DNA of 14,742 bases from an uncultured Sulfitobacter sp. (GTDB lineage Bacteria; Pseudomonadota; Alphaproteobacteria; Rhodobacterales; Rhodobacteraceae), in assembly GCA_937923365.1 (NCBI GenBank), contig CALAIJ010000192.1, positions 1-14,742 on the forward strand, given 5' to 3'. Shown here piece by piece: positions 7,094-12,879 of this stretch. The position numbers and the translations under genes were made by a program. The notes under the pieces were generated by a model. The model was not told the origin of the DNA. It was given only the letters and a program-made list of their open reading frames with translations, and made no database searches. Positions within the stretch are counted from its first letter, which is position 1. Each line of letters begins with the position of its first letter.

Positions 7094-8359
7094 TCAGTTC
7101 CTTCGGGCATCACCAACTTCCCGTAAATGTACGCCCAGCAACATTAACCCGGGCCAAAGCATATAGGCTTCGATTTCGAGGTTTTCGCCAAATGAAAGCA
7201 GCACAATCGTCATCAATATCCCCATCGGGAGCCTGCCACGTGGGTGTTTGGCCGCGTCCAGCATGCTAAAGCACACATGCCAAACCAGCGGCACGAACAA
7301 TGCGGCAAAGCCGACGACGCCCTTTACAAATAGCAACCCATACCAAGTATGATGGCTGCCGATAGGCATGTATTCCACCGCATGAGACCCAGGGTGCACT
7401 GTCCCATGCCCAAACCAGACGGCTTCATTCTGCCAGCGTTCGCTGGCGATCCGTTGCAGGGTTTCACGTACCCTTGTGCTGTCTGCCCGAGCACCTTTGA
7501 AGGTGGAAACGGCATCTTGCGCGATTGTCACGAGAGCGGTTCCCACAACGGCCAGCGAAGCGGTCAATCCAGCAGTGATCTGCCAGGCCCAGCCTCGGAG
7601 AATGAGTGGCATCATGCGTGGTGCAATGGTGCAGGCGACAAGACCCACCAATCCCATCCGCGATTTTGACGCCAGGATCATCAAAACGCCGGCCAAAACG
7701 CCGACCAGCATCCATTTGCGGTCTTCCTCTTCCAGAGCAAAGAGCACCATGATGACGCCCAGGAGGGCAGCAAAGGGAGACCAAGGCGCATAGAACTGCC
7801 ACCGCGGTGTCCAGCTGGCCGGGTCAAATGTGAACAGATAGACGCTGAAGTACTCAGGGCCCGGCCCACCGATGGCCTTGAGCGGTGAGGTGAAGATCTT
7901 TTCGGGCAAGCCAACGTAGGGTGCGAGCAAAAGAATTGGAGCCAATGCCAGTGTCCAGGCACCGATAACACATTGCCCTCGGATCAGAACAGAACGCCGG
8001 ATCGGCATGACAGCCCCAATCAGCGGAAACAGGGCAAGCAGGGCCCACCCCTTTGCCCACCCAATAGAAGACTTGATCGTTTGCTTCAGACCCAGCCCCC
8101 AATCAAGGTGCCCGACCCATAGCGCCACCAACATGACAAACATACCAAGGAACCAGGCCCAAACCAAAGGTGGAACTGTCCCTGTCACGCGGAGGTCGCT
8201 GCGCATTGCAGGGCCAAGATACAAAGCAATCGCCGCCAGCGCGCCAAGCATCCACGCAAGAACCGGACCGACGACATACAACGCGCCAATGGAATAGAAG
8301 GGCCAGGTTAAGATCAGTGTCTTGTAGACCATCCGTTCCACAGGGTTTTGCGGGGTCAT
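7094..8359 (-). CDS. Wzy/WaaL-like O-antigen polymerase or ligase
   Basis: A 421-aa polytopic inner-membrane protein with roughly ten hydrophobic segments, expected to polymerise or ligate undecaprenyl-linked glycan units on the periplasmic face. Family signs are SKSRMGLVGL (231-240) in a central segment, a large loop at about 284-342 containing TRVRETLQ (295-302) and VWFGHGT (314-320), and GSHHTWYGLLFVKGVVG (334-350), the His-bearing end of the Wzy_C-type domain before a membrane helix. The start ATG (8359-8357) overlaps the stop TGA of the upstream Wzz-like gene as ATGA, so the two are translationally coupled. That linkage favours an exopolysaccharide polymerase over a lipopolysaccharide ligase. 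Sequence alone cannot separate the two. No terminator is visible after it. Confidence 0.83.
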   Translation of the reverse strand: MTPQNPVERMVYKTLILTWPFYSIGALYVVGPVLAWMLGALAAIALYLGPAMRSDLRVTGTVPPLVWAWFLGMFVMLVALWVGHLDWGLGLKQTIKSSIGWAKGWALLALFPLIGAVMPIRRSVLIRGQCVIGAWTLALAPILLLAPYVGLPEKIFTSPLKAIGGPGPEYFSVYLFTFDPASWTPRWQFYAPWSPFAALLGVIMVLFALEEEDRKWMLVGVLAGVLMILASKSRMGLVGLVACTIAPRMMPLILRGWAWQITAGLTASLAVVGTALVTIAQDAVSTFKGARADSTRVRETLQRIASERWQNEAVWFGHGTVHPGSHAVEYMPIGSHHTWYGLLFVKGVVGFAALFVPLVWHVCFSMLDAAKHPRGRLPMGILMTIVLLSFGENLEIEAYMLWPGLMLLGVHLREVGDARRN

Positions 8360-9801
8360 GGAGTAACCTGCGGCTTGTTCAACAGCCGTCCGATCAGGGC
8401 CGAGCGCATCCAGCCAAGCAGCAAGCCAAGGAGCATCATCAAGGTCGCTGCCGCCCCGGCTGCCACGGCAAGTTTCCGGTTCGGTGAGGATGGGTTGTCC
8501 GGCAATGACGGATCCTCCAGAACCTGCACCAGCGGGTAGGACGCATAAACATCGGATTTGGTTGACTGCGTGCGCGCAATTGCCGTTGCGAAGACCGCCT
8601 CAGCGACTGAGAAGTCGCGTTGCAAATCTTGCAACCGAGCGGCGGCGGCCGCCAAGGATTGTTGTTTGCCCAAATCTTCGCTCAGCCGCGCAGACATGGT
8701 AGAATATTGTTCTTGGGCACCGGCGCGTTCCGCGTCCAAGCGCACCAACTGCGCCAGCAGGTCGGCCCTTGCACCGGCAGGCGCGAGATCGAGCCCGCGA
8801 AGGTTCTCAGCAGCAAGGCCGGTCACCTGTGCGGCCTGCAGAAGCGCTGCAGAGGAGGCCGCTGTATGCGCCAAGCGCGCGCTTTGCACTTTAGGATGGC
8901 CCTCACCATAGGAGGAGCGCGCTTCAGCCAAAGAGGCGGCATGTTTGCCTACTTCTTCGGTCAACGCGTTGAATTCGGAATCCGCATAAAGCTTCAGGGT
9001 TGCAGCAGCTGCATTTGCTGGAATTCCAAGCGTGGCTTCCAGTGCGACGACATTCTGTTGCTTTTCACTCAGTTGCGCCGCGAGATCTTTGACTTGACTG
9101 TCGAGTGTTCGGGTTGCTTCGACAATTGCGTCATATTGCTCTGCCGAGACCAATCCGCTTTCCTGTTGAAGTTTTGCAATATCAAAGCGTGTGGCGGCAA
9201 CAGAGTTTCGGTAATCTTCGATAGCGGCGAGCCCGCTGTCTTCGCGGGTGGCCTGCTCATCGGAACGCAAGGCGTCAAGTTCAGCAAAGAACGCGGCCAG
9301 CAAGGCGTCACCCCGTCGTTGCGCCTCTTCAGGCGTTCCTCCGGTGATCTCCAGATGAATGAGGCTGGTTTGATCCACGAGGTTGATCCGGGGTTTGCCA
9401 AAGCTCTTGCCGTTGATGCCCAAGGAGCTGGCCGCAGCATCAATGATACGGTCAGCTCCGATAAGACGTTTATATGTCTCCGTGGGGCTAACCGAATTGC
9501 TTGAGAACGCGGAATTTGCATAAGACGACGCCTGCCCGATGCCATTTAGATTCATGGAAGCCGATGCGCCGGAACCAGGCAATATGAGCGAGGTGTGGGA
9601 CTTGAAGCTTAACGGTGCGGTGCGCAAATACCCGGATATTGGTGCCCAAATCAGCGTGCTACCAAGAATGGCAAGCGAGAGATACCGTGGAAAGCGGCCA
9701 AGGTCGCCAATACGACCGCCCATCACAACACGCCTCAGAGAGGGGCGGCGCGTTGCACGTTTGGGGCTGGCAATGCCATGATAGGTTCCTTGCAGGGTCA
9801 T
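8356..9801 (-). CDS. Wzz/GumC-like polysaccharide chain-length / co-polymerase protein
   Basis: A 481-aa inner-membrane protein controlling polysaccharide chain length and export. A short cytoplasmic N-terminus precedes TM1 (about 40-58). A large periplasmic region rich in Ala/Gln/Glu coiled coil (about 170-420) includes YGEGHPKV, a GumC-type motif. The Pro-rich DPSLPDNPSSPN segment precedes TM2 (about 443-465). No C-terminal tyrosine kinase follows, so this is a PCP protein without kinase. I choose the ATG at 9801 because GGAGA (complement of 9808-9812) lies 6 bases upstream; a GTG 18 bases further up (9819, giving 487 aa) would place that ribosome site inside the gene. A hairpin covers the start codon (see 9799-9823). 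The 3' end overlaps the polymerase gene by 4 bp. Confidence 0.9.
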   Translation of the reverse strand: MTLQGTYHGIASPKRATRRPSLRRVVMGGRIGDLGRFPRYLSLAILGSTLIWAPISGYLRTAPLSFKSHTSLILPGSGASASMNLNGIGQASSYANSAFSSNSVSPTETYKRLIGADRIIDAAASSLGINGKSFGKPRINLVDQTSLIHLEITGGTPEEAQRRGDALLAAFFAELDALRSDEQATREDSGLAAIEDYRNSVAATRFDIAKLQQESGLVSAEQYDAIVEATRTLDSQVKDLAAQLSEKQQNVVALEATLGIPANAAAATLKLYADSEFNALTEEVGKHAASLAEARSSYGEGHPKVQSARLAHTAASSAALLQAAQVTGLAAENLRGLDLAPAGARADLLAQLVRLDAERAGAQEQYSTMSARLSEDLGKQQSLAAAAARLQDLQRDFSVAEAVFATAIARTQSTKSDVYASYPLVQVLEDPSLPDNPSSPNRKLAVAAGAAATLMMLLGLLLGWMRSALIGRLLNKPQVTP

Positions 9802-9823
9802 TGTGCGTCTCCTTTGCACAATG
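9799..9823 (-). promoter_or_regulatory. Start-codon hairpin of the Wzz-like gene
   Basis: In the minus-strand mRNA CAUUGUGC (9823-9816) pairs perfectly with GCACAAUG (9806-9799). The last three bases are the start codon, and the 9-base loop AAAGGAGAC presents the ribosome-binding site. This could tune translation. The 8-bp perfect match is seen directly; the function is inferred. Confidence 0.5.
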
Positions 9824-9891
9824 AACTATCTGAAAAGATCCCGGACCGCGCCCACGCGCACGGCTTGTTCAGTGGAACATTTGAAACTTTT

Positions 9892-9909
9892 GCTATCCAA
9901 ACGGATAGG
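9892..9909. promoter_or_regulatory. 18-bp palindrome, putative regulator operator (site A)
   Basis: GCTATCCAAACGGATAGG: an inverted pair of the half-site CGGATAGG (right half exact; left half TGGATAGC on the other strand) with the centre AAAC. It ends one base before the regulator stop codon and lies about 90 bp upstream of the Wzz-like start, a normal place for an operator. The same architecture recurs at 12223-12240. Confidence 0.6.
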
Positions 9910-10524
9910 TCAGAAAAGTCCGGCCTCGCGTGCAATGAGCGCGGCTTGCGTTCGGTTCGCGACGTCCAGCTTTCTATACAACGTCTTCATATGCAGCTTG
10001 ATCGTCGGTTCCGTGATATCCAGATCTCTCGCAATCTCTTTGTTTGATTTGCCCTCGGTCAATCCTTTGAGGACCTGCAGTTCCCGCGTTGTCAGCTTTT
10101 CTGCCAGCGGGTGCGTGGGCGTGTCATCTACAGCGGTCATGAAATCGATAGGAGCATATTGTTCGCCCATCGCCATGAACTTGACGGCGTTGATCATGGA
10201 TTTGGCAGGTAAGGTCTTTGGTACAAAACCTGCGGCACCGGCTTCCAGAGCCTGTTCGGCGATCTCTTTGGTCGCCTCACCAGAAAGCAATGCAACGCGC
10301 TGTCCACCATTCATCGCCAATGTTCGATTTAGCCCATCGAGGCCATTCATACCCGGCATGTTCAGATCAAGAAGGATCAGATCAAAGGTTTCTTCGCTCT
10401 CAATGAGCTTATGTGCGCCGGCGAGATCGGCGGCGGTTTCTGTTTGGATATCTCCTTGCCCTGCAAGAAACAGAACAAGTGTATCACGCAACAAGTCATG
10501 GTCGTCGGCGATCAATACACGCAT
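9910..10524 (-). CDS. NarL/FixJ-family response regulator
   Basis: A 204-aa DNA-binding response regulator. The receiver domain (1-118) has D8/D9 in IADDHD, phospho-acceptor D53 in LLDLNMPG, S81 and K103 in FVPKTL. The LuxR-type helix-turn-helix (about 142-204) reads LTTRELQVLKGLTEGKSNKE, then VANRTQAA after the recognition helix. The ATG at 10524 is chosen; a GTG directly before it (10527) is equally placed behind GGAGG (complement of 10532-10536). No kinase is adjacent; the hybrid kinase at 12880 is the nearest candidate. Its position between the Wzz/Wzy genes and the divergent glycosyltransferase suggests it controls this polysaccharide locus. The CGGATAGG sites next to these genes are its plausible targets, including its own promoter. 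Binding is inference. Confidence 0.93.
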   Translation of the reverse strand: MRVLIADDHDLLRDTLVLFLAGQGDIQTETAADLAGAHKLIESEETFDLILLDLNMPGMNGLDGLNRTLAMNGGQRVALLSGEATKEIAEQALEAGAAGFVPKTLPAKSMINAVKFMAMGEQYAPIDFMTAVDDTPTHPLAEKLTTRELQVLKGLTEGKSNKEIARDLDITEPTIKLHMKTLYRKLDVANRTQAALIAREAGLF

Positions 10525-10617
10525 CACTCATTCCTCCGTTGGTTCTATTGGTAGCCTCTGACTAAGTCTGATGCACGTCAAAAATCGCGCCAAAATGAGG
10601 CATGAAAAGAGGGCGTT

Positions 10618-10645
10618 CGGATAGGCTACTCGCCCATCGGATAGG
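10618..10645. promoter_or_regulatory. Tandem CGGATAGG half-sites in divergent promoter (site B)
   Basis: CGGATAGG occurs exactly at 10618-10625 and again at 10638-10645, the same orientation 20 bp apart (two helical turns). They lie 94 bp upstream of the regulator start and 125 bp upstream of the glycosyltransferase start, so they could serve either promoter. No inverted partner half-site is well conserved here, unlike sites A and C. Confidence 0.6.
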
Positions 10646-10698
10646 ATCATAAACCGCAAGATTAATGCCTTGCACGGAAGTGCCATTCGCCTGTCCTT

Positions 10699-10747
10699 CC
10701 GCTCCGTTGAGCGGCGCGTGGAGCTGGGTCAGTTAAAGCGCAACTGA
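10699..10747 (+). promoter_or_regulatory. Leader hairpins before the glycosyltransferase fusion
   Basis: CCGCTC-CGTT-GAGCGG (10699-10714) and TCAGTT-AAAGCGC-AACTGA (10729-10747) are perfect 6-bp inverted repeats. The second ends 9 bases before the ribosome site GAGGA (10757-10761). They could form in the 5' leader of the transcript. No T tract follows, so they are not obvious terminators; function unknown. Confidence 0.35.
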
Positions 10748-10769
10748 AACCCAATCGAGGACCCAACCA

Positions 10770-12161
10770 ATGACACGTACTTACTTTGAAGCTGACTTTT
10801 CTAACTACACAATCGCAAATCCGAACGTCTTATCAGATGTTTACCTGCCAGCGCTTGATCTTACCCTTGCAGACGGGACAACCGAGCAAGCGATCGAGAA
10901 CTTACTCGCACCGGGGCACCGCCGAGCGTACTTTATGAACGCGCATTGCTGCAATGTGCGCCGCCATGATCCGGCCTATGCCCGCGCGGTATCACATGCC
11001 GACCTTCTGCTGGCAGATGGTATCGGGGTGGAATTGGCCGCGAAGATGACGGGCCAAACACTTACTGAAAACCTTAACGGAACGGACCTCGTTCCAGCTT
11101 TGCTGAAAGAGGCGGCCAAGAGAGGTAAGTCGGTTTATCTCTTTGGCGGAAAGCCGGGTGTGGCGGATGCTGCGGCCGCCAATTTGATCCACCAGACCCC
11201 AAGCCTGCGCATCGTAGGCACCCGCGATGGATATCAGGGCGCTCAACATTCCGAGGCTGTCATCGCTGATATTAATGAGAGTGGCGCTGACATTGTTCTG
11301 GTCGCCCTTGGCGTGCCAATGCAGGAACTCTGGCTCGACAAACATGCCCATCTGCTTAACGCGCCGTTGACGATGGGTGTGGGCGCCCTGTTCGATTTTC
11401 TTGCCGGGGCAGTCGCGCGTGCCCCAAAGATTGTACGTCGGGCCAGAATGGAATGGGCATGGCGCCTTCTTCAAGAGCCAGGCCGCATGGCAAAGCGCTA
11501 CCTTGCGGGCAACTTCACCTTCCTCGCCCATGCCGCCATGACCGCCGCAAAGGGGATGCCTGTCGCACCTGGTGCAAGACGTATTCTTGATGTCGCAGTT
11601 TCTTTGACCGCTCTGTTGATGCTTTCTCCGATCCTGCTCCTCACGGCAATTGCCATCAAAGCGGACAGCAGGGGGCCTGTATTCTTCAAACAGACCCGGA
11701 TCGGCTTGAATGGTAATCCCTTCACGATGTTCAAGTTTCGCTCCATGGCAACGGACGCCGAGCAGCGCCGTGCGGCTTTGCTTTCAACATCTGATCGCGA
11801 AGGCGCGTGCTTTAAATCGCGCAATGATCCGCGCGTCACCCGCGTAGGGCGTTTCATCCGGCGCTCGTCAATTGATGAGCTGCCTCAAATCTTAAATGTC
11901 TTGCGTGGCGAGATGGCGATTGTCGGTCCACGTCCGGCGCTTCCGAGTGAAGTTGCTCTTTATCCAGAGCGCGCGATGGGACGTCTGGACGTGAAACCAG
12001 GGATCACCGGTGTTTGGCAAGTCTCCGGCCGGGCAACAGTTGGGTTTGATGAAATGGTTGAAATGGACCTTTCTTATGCGGCTACCCGAACTGTACTGCT
12101 CGACATTGCCCTGATCTTGAAGACTTTCCGTGCGGTCGCTACTGGAAAGGGCGCATATTGA
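10770..12161 (+). CDS. Fusion: WecG/TagA/CpsF glycosyltransferase + initiating sugar-phosphate transferase
   Basis: A 463-aa protein with two polysaccharide-assembly domains. Residues about 25-250 are a WecG/TagA/CpsF (GT26) glycosyltransferase: LADGIGVELA (81-90) with the catalytic-type Asp, NGTDLVPALL (103-112), GVPMQELW (181-188), and the tail MGVGALFDFLAGAVARAPK (202-220). Residues about 270-463 are a bacterial sugar transferase of the WcaJ/PglC type: one membrane helix (about 274-297), FKFRSM (321-326), the DE pair 369-370 in SSIDELPQ, VGPRPALPSE (385-394) and KPGITGVWQVSGR (409-421). The C-terminal half should load the first sugar-phosphate onto undecaprenyl phosphate and the N-terminal half add the next sugar, at the inner face of the membrane. 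GAGGA at 10757-10761 supports the start. It is divergent from the regulator. The sugars are unknown. Confidence 0.92.
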   Translation: MTRTYFEADFSNYTIANPNVLSDVYLPALDLTLADGTTEQAIENLLAPGHRRAYFMNAHCCNVRRHDPAYARAVSHADLLLADGIGVELAAKMTGQTLTENLNGTDLVPALLKEAAKRGKSVYLFGGKPGVADAAAANLIHQTPSLRIVGTRDGYQGAQHSEAVIADINESGADIVLVALGVPMQELWLDKHAHLLNAPLTMGVGALFDFLAGAVARAPKIVRRARMEWAWRLLQEPGRMAKRYLAGNFTFLAHAAMTAAKGMPVAPGARRILDVAVSLTALLMLSPILLLTAIAIKADSRGPVFFKQTRIGLNGNPFTMFKFRSMATDAEQRRAALLSTSDREGACFKSRNDPRVTRVGRFIRRSSIDELPQILNVLRGEMAIVGPRPALPSEVALYPERAMGRLDVKPGITGVWQVSGRATVGFDEMVEMDLSYAATRTVLLDIALILKTFRAVATGKGAY

Positions 12162-12222
12162 GGCGGCGATCGCGCTGCAAATACATTATAAATCAACATG
12201 TTAATCTGGACTCGCAAGCGAA

Positions 12223-12240
12223 CCTATCCGAAAGGATAGG
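12223..12240. promoter_or_regulatory. 18-bp palindrome CCTATCC-N4-GGATAGG (site C1)
   Basis: CCTATCCGAAAGGATAGG is a perfect 7+7 inverted repeat around GAAA, with the same length and spacing as site A. It is 75 bp upstream of the next start codon. It could also fold in RNA as a GAAA-capped hairpin, but no T run follows, so an operator fits better than a terminator. Confidence 0.65.
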
Positions 12241-12242
12241 TC

Positions 12243-12278
12243 GCTATCCGTCTGTCCGTTTGGGTCGCCACATATATT
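12243..12278 (+). promoter_or_regulatory. Extra half-site, degenerate palindrome and -10-like box (site C2)
   Basis: A half-site GCTATCCG (12243-12250) is followed by an 18-bp segment (12251-12268) matching the minus strand of site A at 14 of 18 positions, including the unbroken core TCCGTTTGG (12255-12263). TATATT at 12273-12278 is a plausible -10 box, and there is no good -35 in front of it. This is the layout expected for a promoter needing an activator bound over the -35 region. The matches are seen; the promoter reading is inference. Confidence 0.45.
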
Positions 12279-12314
12279 CATGCGATGTAGGGCCAACTTT
12301 GAAAGGATGTTCAA

Positions 12315-12821
12315 ATGTTGCGAACCATTTACCTTGCGGCTGTGATGACAGCATTTTCTGCTGCCGCGGTCTTTGCAGAAGACCTGCCTACACCTGCGGG
12401 TGACGTTGTGCTGACAGTGTCAGGCAATGTTGTGAAAACAAACGTTGATCAGACTGCTCGACTTGATCTTGAGATGCTTGAAGCGATGGGCACGACCACC
12501 ATAGAAACGACAACCATCTGGACCGAAGGCATGCAGGTCTTTCAGGGTGTTTCCCTTAAAGCACTCGTTGAGGAGCTTGGGATCGAGGGCACCATACTGC
12601 GTGCATCAGCGATCAATGACTACACCGTCGAAGTACCGATGAGTGATGCAGTGGAAGGTGGCGCATTGGTTGCCTATCGTCTGAATGGCGATGCTATGTC
12701 CGTGCGTGACAAGGGGCCGCTTTGGATCATCTACCCGTATGATTCCGATGCGGACTATCGTACAGAAGTCATCTATTCACGTAGTATTTGGCAACTCGAT
12801 CGGATCGAAGCTATAGATTGA
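12315..12821 (+). CDS. Secreted sulfite-oxidase-fold (molybdopterin oxidoreductase-like) protein lacking cysteine
   Basis: A 168-aa periplasmic protein. Residues 1-21 form a signal peptide with a likely cut after VFA. The mature part resembles the small molybdopterin-binding-fold proteins related to COG3915: VLTVSGNV (32-39), VFQGVSLKALVEELG (75-89) and VRDKGPLWIIYPYD (130-143). In catalytic members a Cys coordinating molybdenum lies shortly before the WxGVxL-like motif; here that area reads TTTIWTEG (65-72), and the whole protein has no cysteine. It is therefore unlikely to be a molybdenum enzyme and may act as a binding or sensing partner. AAGGA at 12302-12306 precedes the ATG. A hybrid kinase follows 58 bp downstream, suggesting co-transcription and a joint sensory role. 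The family call is from motif memory. Confidence 0.8.
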   Translation: MLRTIYLAAVMTAFSAAAVFAEDLPTPAGDVVLTVSGNVVKTNVDQTARLDLEMLEAMGTTTIETTTIWTEGMQVFQGVSLKALVEELGIEGTILRASAINDYTVEVPMSDAVEGGALVAYRLNGDAMSVRDKGPLWIIYPYDSDADYRTEVIYSRSIWQLDRIEAID

Positions 12822-12836
12822 GCGGCAAGTTCCTTC

Positions 12837-12858
12837 AAAGCTGCCTTCCGGCAGCTTT
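12837..12858 (+). terminator. Hairpin between secreted protein and hybrid kinase
   Basis: AAAGCTGCC-TTCC-GGCAGCTTT, a perfect 9-bp stem with a TTCC loop, 15 bases after the stop codon. The following GTCGTGTT is a poor T tract, so read-through into the kinase is likely. It may act as an attenuator or processing site that lowers kinase output relative to the secreted protein. Confidence 0.45.
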
Positions 12859-12879
12859 GTCGTGTTGAGGAGAACAGCC

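Noticed and set aside
8620..9504. Plus-strand open frame of 294 codons antisense to the Wzz-like gene
   Set aside because: No ribosome site or recognisable features; the minus frame has clear family motifs and membrane segments.
9803..10561. Plus-strand open frame of 252 codons antisense to the FixJ-type regulator
   Set aside because: Ser/Arg-rich mirror of a well-recognised receiver and helix-turn-helix protein.
12223..12240. Palindrome read as terminator of the glycosyltransferase fusion gene
   Set aside because: No T run follows on either side, and the same sequence recurs at other promoters.
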